A DNA stretch of 64,000 nt, from the NCBI RefSeq assembly GCF_014700075.1, contig NZ_JACXBU010000004.1:124001-188000 (forward strand), given 5' to 3'. Within the stretch, counting starts at the first letter, position 1, and every line of letters starts with the position of its first letter. Under the pieces are notes generated by a model. The model made no database searches. It was not told the DNA's origin and saw only the letters and a list, made by a program, of their open reading frames with translations. Below, in pieces: positions 26,566 through 35,301 of this stretch. The DNA comes from Pseudomonas sp. JM0905a (lineage in GTDB: Bacteria; Pseudomonadota; Gammaproteobacteria; Pseudomonadales; Pseudomonadaceae). A program made the position numbers and the translations under genes.

Positions 26566-27486
26566 GTGGCTACCTATACCTTGCGACAACTCAAGTATTT
26601 CGTGACGACGGTGGAGGCCGGCAGCGTGGCCGAAGCCTCGCGCAAGCTGTACATCGCCCAACCGTCCATCTCTACCGCCATCAAGGGCCTGGAAGAGAGC
26701 TTCGGCGTGCAGCTGTTCATCCGCCACCACGCCCAAGGCGTGTCGCTGACGCCCAGTGGCACGCGCTTCTACGAGAAGGCCCAGGAGCTGCTGCGGGTGG
26801 CCCGCGAGTTCGAACAGAACGCGCTGGCCGACAACGACATCGTCGCCGGGCAGATCGACATCGGTTGCTTCGAGACCGTCGCCCCGCTCTACCTGCCCCA
26901 GCTCATCGCCGGCTTCCGCGAGCAGTATCCGGGGGTGGACATCCGCATTCGCGACGGCGAGCAGCAGGAACTGGTGCAAGGCCTGACCGCCGGCACCTTC
27001 GACCTCGCCTTCCTCTACGAGCACGACCTGGACAGCACCATCGCCACCGAACCGCTGATGCCACCGCAGAAGCCATACGCCCTGCTGCCGGAGAACCACC
27101 GCTTCGCCAGCCAGGCCCAGGTGTCCCTGCGCGACCTCTGCCTGGAGCCGATGATCCTCCTGGACGTGCAGCCGAGCCGGACCTACTTCGTCAGCCTATT
27201 CCACGAGCTGGGCCTGACGCCCAATATCGTGTTCAGCTCGCCGTCGATCGAGATGGTGCGCGGCATGGTTGGCCAGGGCTTCGGCTTCTCCCTGCTGGTC
27301 ACCCGCCCCCATTCGGAGTGCACCTACGACGGCAAGAAGGTGGTCACCGTCGACATCGCCGAACCCGTCGCCACCTCCGGCCTGGTCGCCGCCCGCCTCA
27401 AGCGCGGCCAGCTCACCAAGCCGGCGCAGTTGTTCGTGGACTTCTGCCGCGAACGTCTGGCCCAGAAAACCCACGACACCCGGTAG
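26566..27486 (+). CDS. LysR-family transcriptional regulator of the amine locus
   Basis: A 306-residue LysR regulator: HTH YTLRQLKYFVTTVEAGSVAE with ASRKLYIAQPSISTAIKGLE, then an effector domain containing GCFETVAPLYLPQL and AGTFDLAFLYEHD, typical of the OxyR/CysB-like fold used by amine and amino-acid regulators. I prefer GTG 26566 (AGAGG five bases upstream) over GTG 26560. It is divergent from the aldehyde dehydrogenase gene, which is the usual arrangement of a LysR regulator and target; the shared element suggests it also acts at the aminotransferase. Its stop lies inside a palindromic repeat. Confidence 0.85.
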   Translation: MATYTLRQLKYFVTTVEAGSVAEASRKLYIAQPSISTAIKGLEESFGVQLFIRHHAQGVSLTPSGTRFYEKAQELLRVAREFEQNALADNDIVAGQIDIGCFETVAPLYLPQLIAGFREQYPGVDIRIRDGEQQELVQGLTAGTFDLAFLYEHDLDSTIATEPLMPPQKPYALLPENHRFASQAQVSLRDLCLEPMILLDVQPSRTYFVSLFHELGLTPNIVFSSPSIEMVRGMVGQGFGFSLLVTRPHSECTYDGKKVVTVDIAEPVATSGLVAARLKRGQLTKPAQLFVDFCRERLAQKTHDTR

Positions 27487-27708
27487 GTTGGTCTGAGCGC
27501 AGCGAAGCGCAACGACTTTGCAGGATGTGGTTGAGCAATATGCGCCCCGATCAGCCTTGATCGATGGGTATCGCAAGCTCCACCCATCCTACGAGCGGCC
27601 CCACCTCAGGCATTCAGTTTTAGGCCGCTGCTGGCTTCAGGAAGATTTTTCCCTCGCCGGCGCGAGTCACCCCTCTCCTCTTCAGGGAGAGGGGCCGGGG
27701 GAGAGGGG
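27483..27708. repeat. Repeats filling the 320-base gap before the desaturase gene
   Basis: 27483-27593 is a GTAGGTTGG...CATCCTACG element with interior GATGGGTATCGCAAGCTCC. 27668-27708 is a member of the CCCTCTCC/GGAGAGGGG family (ACCCCTCTCCTCTTCAGGGA). The rest of 27487-27806 shows no gene. Confidence 0.7.
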
Positions 27709-27806
27709 AACGGCCGGCACAGACGTCCAGGAGGCCTACAGCCAGAGAGTTCCATTCCTCTCGGCAGCAGCTGATACCGACATAGCCCCGCGAGAAACGC
27801 ACAGGC

Positions 27807-28832
27807 TCAGCCATTGCGCAGCGAAATCCGCTGCGGGCGCCTTTGCCGGGCGAGCTTGCGGGCGGTGTCCACGAAGGGGGTGACGATCAGGCCGTAGATC
27901 GTCAGGTAGCGTTCGCGGTCCTTTTCGCCGGTGCCGAAGCGGATCGCCTCGGGCTTCGAGGTGGTGACGTAGAGGGTGCCGAACATCCAGTCCCAGAGCG
28001 ACAGGTTGGTGCCGAAGTTCTTGTTGAAGTGCCGGGGCGCGTCGCTGTGGTGGATCTGGTGCTGGGCCGGGCTGTTGAGCACATGCTCGACCACCGGCCC
28101 GAACGACAGCCAGACATGGCTGTGCCGCAGGTTCGCCGCCAGTCCATTGAAGATGAAGACCAGATAGGTCACGCCGAACAGGGTGTAACGGCTGACTTCC
28201 CCGCCACAGGCGTACCAGAAGGCCCCGGCATAGAGGCCGAGGAGAACACCAACGGCCAGCTTCTCGACGATCTTTTCCAGGAAATGCACCCGGCTCGCGG
28301 TTGCCGGCACCAGAACGGGCGCCGAATGGTGGACCTTGTGAAACGCCCATAGCCAGCGGGAATGAAAGGCCCGGTGAGCCCAGTAATGCGTGAAGTCCTT
28401 CAGCAGGAATACACCCAGCCCGTAGAGCAGGGAAAGCGCAAGGTTCTCGCCGAGCTGCGGACGCGCGCCCCACAGGTTGGTGAAGAAGGCGATGTAATCC
28501 CCGGACCTCAGGATGTAGGGATCGACCAGGCCGACGACGGGCAACACCAGCGCGACCTTCAGGATGGCGCGCACGAAGTAGTAGCGGTAATCCAGCCAGG
28601 CCGAGCGGTGGAAATACACCCGGCTCCCGCCGATGAACTGCCAGAACGAACGCGCGTCCGTCAGCCCGCGATGCTTCCGGTAGCGGAACAGGCCGTAGGC
28701 GATGCTGTAGGACAGGAAAAGAAACAGAACGCCGAGTCGGCCGTTCAGATCGAAGATCCCGAGAAACTGCTCGGCAACAGGCTCGATGACCAGCTCGGTC
28801 AGACGCTCATAGGCAAGCGAGAGAACATCCAT
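27807..28832 (-). CDS. Sterol desaturase/fatty acid hydroxylase family protein
   Basis: A 341-residue di-iron membrane enzyme. The histidine clusters are HYWAHRAFHS, HKVHHS and HQIHHSDAPRHFNKN, in the order used by this family, between about five membrane segments. The family hydroxylates or desaturates sterols, fatty acids, carotenoids or alkylglycerols; the bacterial substrate here is unknown. ATG 28832 has AAGGTCAG upstream, and the longer frame to 28913 adds unconserved residues. It is monocistronic as far as visible. Confidence 0.85.
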   Translation of the reverse strand: MDVLSLAYERLTELVIEPVAEQFLGIFDLNGRLGVLFLFLSYSIAYGLFRYRKHRGLTDARSFWQFIGGSRVYFHRSAWLDYRYYFVRAILKVALVLPVVGLVDPYILRSGDYIAFFTNLWGARPQLGENLALSLLYGLGVFLLKDFTHYWAHRAFHSRWLWAFHKVHHSAPVLVPATASRVHFLEKIVEKLAVGVLLGLYAGAFWYACGGEVSRYTLFGVTYLVFIFNGLAANLRHSHVWLSFGPVVEHVLNSPAQHQIHHSDAPRHFNKNFGTNLSLWDWMFGTLYVTTSKPEAIRFGTGEKDRERYLTIYGLIVTPFVDTARKLARQRRPQRISLRNG

Positions 28833-29011
28833 GAACGGCTGACCTTCGGCAATGGGACTGGGTATTTGGAATCGTGTGGTAATTGCGAAGCATTTATACG
28901 CGATGCCGCCCACTGAGGTGGAGCTTTTGCAGACGAAATGGAGATAGGGCGAGTCAGGAGGTCGGACTGAACCCGGGATCGGTGCGCATGGCGCACCCTC
29001 CCGCCAAGCGC

Positions 29012-29590
29012 TCAGTCTTCCCGCACTACCGCCGCATCGCCGATGGCATAGAAATGGCCGCCGGCGATGTAGTGCAGGCTGCGCCAGCGCGCGTCGGCCT
29101 GTTCGAACTGCCAGTGGCCGTCCTTGAACACACGGGTATCGGCCCAGGCGCCGACTACCTCGCCGATGAACAGGTCGTAGGTCTGCTGGTTATGGGGTTC
29201 GGGGATCAGTCTGCAGACCAGCCAGGCGGAACTGCCGGCCACCAGGGGCACGTCGAAGCCATCCATGCGGAACAGTTCGACGCCACTTTGCGCCAGCTTG
29301 TCCGGCAGCTCGTTGAGGCTGCGGGTGCCGACCTTGTAGGTGAGTTCCAGCTGGCTGAGGTTGGGCACCTGCAAGGCGAAATAGCCGCTCTTCTCCACCA
29401 GCGCGCGGGTGCGGGTGGCCTTGTCCAGCACCACGGTCACCTTGGGCGGCGAGAAGTCCAGTGCGCAGGACCAGGCGGCGGCCATGACGTTGTCGGTGCC
29501 GTCGTGGCTGGCGGACACCAGCACGGTGGGGCCGTGATTCAGCAGGCGATAGGCACGGTCCAGCGCCACCGGCGCGATGTGTTCGTTCAT
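29012..29590 (-). CDS. Flavin reductase-like FMN-binding protein
   Basis: A 192-residue split-barrel flavoprotein. GPTVLVSASHDGTDNVMAAA with WSCALDFSPPKVTVVLDKAT is the FMN/phosphate-binding region of the flavin_reduct family, followed by YFALQVPNLSQLE. FIGEVVGAWAD closes the barrel. These supply reduced flavin to monooxygenases or act on their own; no partner monooxygenase is next to it. It lies behind the LysR gene at 29720 on the same strand (129-base gap), possibly co-transcribed. ATG 29590 is preceded by GAGG. Confidence 0.82.
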   Translation of the reverse strand: MNEHIAPVALDRAYRLLNHGPTVLVSASHDGTDNVMAAAWSCALDFSPPKVTVVLDKATRTRALVEKSGYFALQVPNLSQLELTYKVGTRSLNELPDKLAQSGVELFRMDGFDVPLVAGSSAWLVCRLIPEPHNQQTYDLFIGEVVGAWADTRVFKDGHWQFEQADARWRSLHYIAGGHFYAIGDAAVVRED

Positions 29591-29719
29591 GGGGAACCTC
29601 GTTCGGGAAGGTGCTGACTGCATACTGCAGCCAGCTCGGGCAATGCGCGGATTATGCGGATTGCAGGGCGCGCTCACCACACGCGGCATCCATTCGAGTC
29701 CGACACCCTGCCCCGGCGA

Positions 29720-30637
29720 TCAGCCCTCGATACCGCTGTCCCGCCAGTACGCCTTCAGGTGCTCGATGAACACCTTCACCTTGCGCGTGTTGCGCCGGTG
29801 GGTGAGGTAGAGCACGTAGACCTGCGGGCCAAAGCCGCTGGGCTCGCGCCAGTACTCGGGCATTACTTCCACCAACTCGCCGCTCGCGAGGTAAGGGGCT
29901 GCGCTCCATTGCGGAATGAACTGCAGGCCCAGGCCATCCAGCAGGCACGCCAGGAGGAAGTCGTAGTTGTCGCTGGCCAGGCGCGGTACCGGTTGGCTGA
30001 GGCGGATGCGCTGGTCGCCCTTGGTCACCCACCAGAAATGCCGGTTGAGCAGCGGGTGGCGGAAGATCAGCCAGTCGTGCTGCAGGTAGTTCTCCAGGGT
30101 CACGTCCCCGCCTCGCTCCGCCAGGTAGCGGGGGCTGGCGCAGAGGGTGATGCGGTTCTCCACCAGGGGTTGGGCGATCACGCTGGGCAGGTCGGTGGGC
30201 CCGTCACGCAGGGCAAGGTCGTAGCCGCCGTCCACCAGGTCCACATAGGTGTCGGAAAGGTCCACCTCCAGGTGCACATGCGGGTACTCGCGCAGGAAGC
30301 GGCAACACACGGCATTGAGGAAGGCCGGGCCGAAGGATGGCGGCGCGGTGATGCGCAGGCTGCCGCGCAACTCGTGCTGCAACTGCTCGACGCCCTCGCC
30401 GGCCAGTTGCAATTGCATCAGCGCCTGGCGGGCTCCCTCCAGGTAGATGTGCCCTGCCTCGGTGAGGGACATCCGACGAGTGGTGCGCTCGAACAGCTTG
30501 GTGCCCAGCCCCTCTTCCAGTTGCGCCACGGCCTTGGTCAGGGATGACGGCGTGGTGCCGAGCTGCTCGGCGGCGCGGCTGAAATTGCCCTGTTCGGCGG
30601 CGGCCACGAACATGCCCAGCGCGGTCAATCGGTCCAT
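29720..30637 (-). CDS. LysR-family transcriptional regulator
   Basis: About 305 residues: MDRLTALGMFVAAAEQGNFS opens the winged HTH, with TPSSLTKAVAQLEEGLGTKL and FERTTRRMSLTEAG. The effector domain has the CrgA-type order (GSLRITAPPSFG, YVDLVDGGYDLALRDG). ATG 30637 is likely; a GTG at 30649 is possible. It is divergent from the amidohydrolase gene at 30745 and the 95-base gap should hold the operator, so it probably regulates the amidohydrolase-C45-MHS genes. Confidence 0.85.
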   Translation of the reverse strand: MDRLTALGMFVAAAEQGNFSRAAEQLGTTPSSLTKAVAQLEEGLGTKLFERTTRRMSLTEAGHIYLEGARQALMQLQLAGEGVEQLQHELRGSLRITAPPSFGPAFLNAVCCRFLREYPHVHLEVDLSDTYVDLVDGGYDLALRDGPTDLPSVIAQPLVENRITLCASPRYLAERGGDVTLENYLQHDWLIFRHPLLNRHFWWVTKGDQRIRLSQPVPRLASDNYDFLLACLLDGLGLQFIPQWSAAPYLASGELVEVMPEYWREPSGFGPQVYVLYLTHRRNTRKVKVFIEHLKAYWRDSGIEG

Positions 30638-30744
30638 TTTTATTTCCACTTCAGAAAAGAAGTTATGCCGGCCTCGGCGTTATTCCCGGCACGGCGACTG
30701 GGTAGTCTTCGCCTCAGACCAACAAGAATCAAGGCCAACACCCC

Positions 30745-32472
30745 ATGAAGCCGATTGTCTCCCTGACGCTCTCCGTCGCCCTCGCCTTTTCTTCCATGGA
30801 AACTATGGCAGCCGCCGATCTCATCCTGCACAACGCCAAGGTCTACACCGCCGAACCCGGCCAGCCCCTGCAACAGGCGGTCGCCATCGAGAACGGCAAG
30901 ATCGTTGCCGTGGGTTCCGATGCCGAGGTGCTGCGACTCAAGCAGGCAGATACCCAATTGCTCGACCTGGGTGGCAAGGTGCTGATGCCCGGCTTCATCG
31001 ACTCCCACGCCCACGTGGTCAAGGGCGGCCTGCAGATGCACCAGGCCAACCTCAATGGCGAGGAGGTTTCGCTGGACGGGCTGGAGAAGCGCCTGCGCCA
31101 GTGGCGTGAGGACGGCAAGGCCAAACGCGGCGACTTCCTGGTGGTCGGCGGCGTGCCCACCAGCTACTGGGACCAGCTCGACGCCTTCGAGCAGCGCTTC
31201 AATGCCGGCGAGTGGGCCGACACGCCCATCCTCTTCGCCGGCTGGGACTACCACACCGGCTGGGTCAACCGCGCCATGCTGAAACGCGCCGGTATCGACG
31301 CCGCCAAGGTGAAGTCGCTCAAGGGCGAAGAACTCGCCACCATCGGCCACCATGAGAACGGCCAGCCCAACGGATTCCTGGTGGACGCTGGCCTCTACGC
31401 TGCCCAGGAGCTGATTCCCCTGCCCTCCCAGGCGGAGCTGCTGACCGGCGCCCGCGATGCCCTGCACTACTACAACAGCTTGGGGATCACCGCCTGGATG
31501 GACCCGCTGGCCAACGAGATTCCCGGCGGCCCCATCGACAACAGCTCCGTCGGCGTGCTGCCCACCTACAAGGCGATGGCCGACTCCGGCGAGCTCAGCG
31601 CCCACGTCGCCGCGCTGCTGATGGCCGACTCGAAGGCCACGCCCAAGGACCTGGACGAACTGGACAAGGTGCGCCAGCAGTTCCAGGGCGTGCCCAACCT
31701 CACCCTTCCGGGCATCAAGGTGTTCGCCGACGGCGTAGCGGAGCACCCGGCACAGAGCGCGGCGATGCTGGAGCCCTACAAGAACTCCAGCAAGAGCGGC
31801 GAACTGCTATTCGACCCGGTCCAGTTCGGCGAACTGGTGAACGCGGCGGACGCCCGCGGCTGGCTGGTGCATGTGCATGCCATCGGCGACCGCGCGGTGC
31901 GCGAATCCCTCAATGGCATCGAGCAGGCGCGCAAGGCCCGCAACAGCGGCATTCCCCACTCCATCACCCATCTGCAGATGGTCAACCCGAAGGAGTTCGC
32001 CCGCTTCAAGCCGCTGGATGTGATCGCCTCGATGCAGCTCTACTGGGCCACCGCCGACGAGCTCAGCGTCGACCTGGTGAAGCCTTACGTCAGCGCCATG
32101 GCCTTCCAGTACCAGTACCCGGCGCGCTCGCTGCTGAAGAACGGCGCCACCATCGCCGGCGCCAGCGACTGGCCCATCACTACTCCAGAGCCCTGGAAGG
32201 CGATCTACCAGGCGGTCAGCCGCAAAGGGCCGAAAGGTGTGCTGAATGCGGCCGAGGAGATAGACCGCGAGACCATGTTCCAGGCCTACACCCTCAACGC
32301 CGCTCGCGCCATTCGCCTGGACGACCGCATCGGCTCGCTCAAGCCCGGCAAGCAGGCCGACCTGATCCTGCTCGATCGCGATGTGTTCCAGGTCGAGCCC
32401 GAGGCCCTGCGCGACACCCAGGTATTGAAGACCTGGTTCGCTGGCCGCGACGTCTACACCCGCAATCGCTGA
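30745..32472 (+). CDS. Exported amidohydrolase (YtcJ/N-substituted formamide deformylase type)
   Basis: A 575-residue metal-dependent amidohydrolase. A Sec signal of about 27 residues ends METMAAADL, so it is periplasmic. The metal motifs are HxH in GFIDSHAHVVKGG, HVHAIGDRAV, and the barrel Asp in GASDWPITTPEPW. NAARAIRLDDRIGSLKPGKQ is the typical C-terminal ending. Family members (NfdA, YtcJ, amidohydrolase 3) cleave amide or formamide bonds. With the following C45 hydrolase and transporters it suggests breakdown of an N-acyl compound outside the cytoplasm. Confidence 0.83.
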   Translation: MKPIVSLTLSVALAFSSMETMAAADLILHNAKVYTAEPGQPLQQAVAIENGKIVAVGSDAEVLRLKQADTQLLDLGGKVLMPGFIDSHAHVVKGGLQMHQANLNGEEVSLDGLEKRLRQWREDGKAKRGDFLVVGGVPTSYWDQLDAFEQRFNAGEWADTPILFAGWDYHTGWVNRAMLKRAGIDAAKVKSLKGEELATIGHHENGQPNGFLVDAGLYAAQELIPLPSQAELLTGARDALHYYNSLGITAWMDPLANEIPGGPIDNSSVGVLPTYKAMADSGELSAHVAALLMADSKATPKDLDELDKVRQQFQGVPNLTLPGIKVFADGVAEHPAQSAAMLEPYKNSSKSGELLFDPVQFGELVNAADARGWLVHVHAIGDRAVRESLNGIEQARKARNSGIPHSITHLQMVNPKEFARFKPLDVIASMQLYWATADELSVDLVKPYVSAMAFQYQYPARSLLKNGATIAGASDWPITTPEPWKAIYQAVSRKGPKGVLNAAEEIDRETMFQAYTLNAARAIRLDDRIGSLKPGKQADLILLDRDVFQVEPEALRDTQVLKTWFAGRDVYTRNR

Positions 32473-32559
32473 CTCCGTTTCTCCCGTCCCGGGGCCTCAT
32501 CCCGAGGCGCCGGGACGCTTCACGTCCGTAACAATCCAATGCTGAACAGGTAATTCGCA

Positions 32560-33636
32560 GTGAAAGTCCATACCTTCGTCACCGACACCCAGAACCCGCA
32601 GATTCGTGGCCGGCAGATCGGTGAGCGGTGGTCGGAGCAGATCCGGCAGACCGTATCGCTCTACCTCGATTTCTTCTCCCAGGTGGATGTCGATCCGGCC
32701 ACGGTGCGCAGCATCGGTGAAGCCAGCCTCGCCGCCCTCGAAGCCTGGAGCCCGTCTCTCGCCCAGGAAGTGGTCGCCACCGCCGAAGCGGCCGGCCTGC
32801 CGTTGTGGCAGCTGGCAGCGCTGAATGCCCGCACGGAAATCCTCGCGGTGATGCCCACGCCGCCCGAAGGCGAGTGCTCCACGGCCGTATTCGCCCCGCG
32901 CGGCGCGAACGCACCGCGTACCATCCAGACCTGGGACTGGCACGACGCCCTCGTGCCCCACGGCATGATGCTGCAGCTCACCGGCAGCGCTGGCCTGGGC
33001 GTCAAGCTATTCACCGAGTTCGGCATGCTCGGCAAGATCGGCGTGAACAGCGCTGGCCTGGGCTTGCACTTCAACATCCTCCACCACGCCAGCGACAACG
33101 ACAGCGCCGGCGTGCCGGTGCATGCCATCGCCCGCCGCCTGCTGGAAGAAGCCCGCAGCGTGGACGAAGCGATCGCCCTCGCCCGCTCCGCACGGGTCAG
33201 CGCCTCCACCGTACTGACCGTGTTCTCCCGTCACGATACATCGCCCCGCGCCGCGAGCATCGAGCTGTCTCGCCACGCAACTGCGGTGGTGCTGGCGCGC
33301 GAGGACGGCTGGATCACCCACACCAACCACTTCCTCGCACCGGAACTGGTACCCGGCGAACGCACCCTGGATGTCTCCACCACTTACGCCCGCCTGGACC
33401 ACGTGAACGGCAACCTCGACGCCATGACCGGCAAGACCCTGGCCTCGCGCGCCAGCGCCATGTGCGGAGAGCCGGGCGAGCAGGCCCCCATCTGCTTCCA
33501 CCCGGACCTGAGCCTGCCGCCGAAGGAGCGCTGGGAAACCCTGCTCACCATCGGCATCGACACCGAAGCGTTCGAGCTGGAGTACGCCGAGGGCAACCCG
33601 GTGGTGCTGGCCCGCTCGGGCAGCGTGCGCTTCTGA
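32560..33636 (+). CDS. C45 family acyltransferase/amide hydrolase (Ntn fold)
   Basis: A 358-residue protein related to isopenicillin-N acyltransferase. The candidate N-terminal nucleophile is Cys106 in PEGECSTAVFAP, which in this family becomes the new N-terminus after self-cleavage. IQTWDWHDALVPHGMMLQL and GMLGKIGVNSAGLGLHFNIL are conserved substrate-pocket segments. No signal peptide is seen, so it is cytoplasmic. GTG at 32560 has AACAGG upstream. It follows the amidohydrolase by 87 bases and precedes the MHS transporter by 70. Confidence 0.8.
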   Translation: MKVHTFVTDTQNPQIRGRQIGERWSEQIRQTVSLYLDFFSQVDVDPATVRSIGEASLAALEAWSPSLAQEVVATAEAAGLPLWQLAALNARTEILAVMPTPPEGECSTAVFAPRGANAPRTIQTWDWHDALVPHGMMLQLTGSAGLGVKLFTEFGMLGKIGVNSAGLGLHFNILHHASDNDSAGVPVHAIARRLLEEARSVDEAIALARSARVSASTVLTVFSRHDTSPRAASIELSRHATAVVLAREDGWITHTNHFLAPELVPGERTLDVSTTYARLDHVNGNLDAMTGKTLASRASAMCGEPGEQAPICFHPDLSLPPKERWETLLTIGIDTEAFELEYAEGNPVVLARSGSVRF

Positions 33637-33706
33637 CCGCAACGGCGGCAGGCAGCCACCTGCCGCCAACAGCTCCCTCCAACAACGACAAGACGAGCAA
33701 AGGCAT

Positions 33707-35038
33707 ATGGCAAATCAACCTTCCCCGGCAACGGGATCGCAATCGGCGCTCAGGACGTTCTTCGTCTCAGGTCTGGGCACCGCCCTGGAGTTCTACGACT
33801 TCGTCATCTATGGCGTCGCCGCCGCCCTGGTATTCCCCCAGGTGTTCTTCCCCGACCTGGACCCGCTCACCGCCACGCTGGTCGCTTTCGGCGCCTTCGG
33901 CGTGGGCTTCTTCGCCCGTCCGCTGGGCGGCATGGTGTTCGGCCATTTCGGCGACAAGGCCGGCCGCCAGAAAGCACTGGTGGTCACCCTGCTGCTGATG
34001 GGTTTCAGCACCCTGGCCATCGGCTGTCTGCCTTCCCACGAGAGCATCGGCGCTGCCGCGCCTATCCTGCTGGTACTGCTGCGCCTGGTGCAGGGCTTCG
34101 CCGCCGGTGGTGAATGGGGTGGCGCGGCCCTCTTCGGCATCGAATCCGCCCCGGCCGGGAAACGCGGCCTCTGGGGCAGCTTCACCAGCATGGGCATCGG
34201 CATCGGCGGCATCCTCGGTTCCGCCGTATTCGCCATCGTCAGCGCCGCCTACGACGACAACCTGGCCGACTTCGCCTGGCGCATTCCCTTCTGGCTCGGC
34301 GGCGTGCTGGTGCTGATCGGCCTCTACGCGCGCCTGTCGAATCCCGCCAGCAAGCCGCTGCAACCGAGAGAGAGCACCCGCCTGCCCCTGGTCGCGGCAC
34401 TGCGCTCGCGCCCTCGCGAGATGCTGCTGTGCACCGGCATCGCCTTCGGCTACGTGACCATCGCCTATATCGGCAGCACCTTCTTCCTCGCCTACGCCAC
34501 GCAACTGGGCTACGGCAGCACCGAAGCACTGTTGTTCGACGTATCCCTGTCCGTTGCCATCGTCATCAGCGCCCCGCTGTTCGCCAGCCTCTCCGACCGC
34601 CTGGGCCGACGTACCGTGATGATCCTCGGCGCCTTGCTGATGGCCGCCGGTTTCTTCATCTTCTTCGCCCTGGTGGGCCGCCACAGCCTGCCCATCGCCT
34701 GCATGGCGTATGTCATGGTGGGTGCATTGATGGGCGCGACCCAGGGCCCGATCCCCGCCTTCCTCGCCGAACAGTTCCCGCGCCACATGCGCTACTCCGG
34801 CATGTCCGCCGCCTACCAGATGGGCGCGGCCATTGGTGGCGGCACGGCGTCCAGCCTGGCGACGGCGATTCTCATCGCCACCGGCAGCCCGTTTGGCGTG
34901 GCCGCCTATGGTGCGGCTGCGCTGGCGCTGGTGGCGGTGTGCTCGTTCCTGCTGCGGGAGACGGCACATATGGGGATGGAGGAGATCGATGCAGATTCCG
35001 GAACCGAGACGGGTGCGGAGATTCTGCGTTCGGCGTGA
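33707..35038 (+). CDS. MHS-family MFS transporter (ShiA/ProP/KgtP type)
   Basis: Inner-membrane proton symporter of 443 residues, 12 membrane segments. GLGTALEFYDFVIYGVAAAL is the MHS hallmark of TM1, HFGDKAGRQKALVVTLLLMG the A-motif loop, and RLVQGFAAGGEWGGAALFGI the TM4 signature. Substrates of the family include organic acids, osmolytes and shikimate. It is third in the presumed amide-degradation operon and probably imports the released acid. A strong terminator follows. Confidence 0.87.
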   Translation: MANQPSPATGSQSALRTFFVSGLGTALEFYDFVIYGVAAALVFPQVFFPDLDPLTATLVAFGAFGVGFFARPLGGMVFGHFGDKAGRQKALVVTLLLMGFSTLAIGCLPSHESIGAAAPILLVLLRLVQGFAAGGEWGGAALFGIESAPAGKRGLWGSFTSMGIGIGGILGSAVFAIVSAAYDDNLADFAWRIPFWLGGVLVLIGLYARLSNPASKPLQPRESTRLPLVAALRSRPREMLLCTGIAFGYVTIAYIGSTFFLAYATQLGYGSTEALLFDVSLSVAIVISAPLFASLSDRLGRRTVMILGALLMAAGFFIFFALVGRHSLPIACMAYVMVGALMGATQGPIPAFLAEQFPRHMRYSGMSAAYQMGAAIGGGTASSLATAILIATGSPFGVAAYGAAALALVAVCSFLLRETAHMGMEEIDADSGTETGAEILRSA

Positions 35039-35070
35039 GTGATCTGAAGGAAGCGATGTTTGTCCAATCG

Positions 35071-35100
35071 AAAACGGGCCCTCTGGGCCCGTTTTGCTTT
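35071..35100 (+). terminator. Rho-independent terminator
   Basis: AAAACGGGCCC and GGGCCCGTTTT form an 11-bp stem around TCT, followed by GCTTT. It ends the amidohydrolase-C45-MHS transcript, so the BCCT gene has its own promoter. Confidence 0.88.
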
Positions 35101-35301
35101 TGTGGCCTGGACCGACCGTCTATCGCCGGCGTCTGCGCCAACGCGACCGCTCGGTCGAAGTCTGTCGCAATTGGATCGGCGGGCATCGTCCATGCGCAAG
35201 AAGCGCTTCACCGACCACGCGACCATTAAGGGGCTTTGACTGTCGCCCGCACGGCAGGTTTCGCACTTACAAGAAAAAGCACGCAATGCTTGAGGAGGCC
35301 T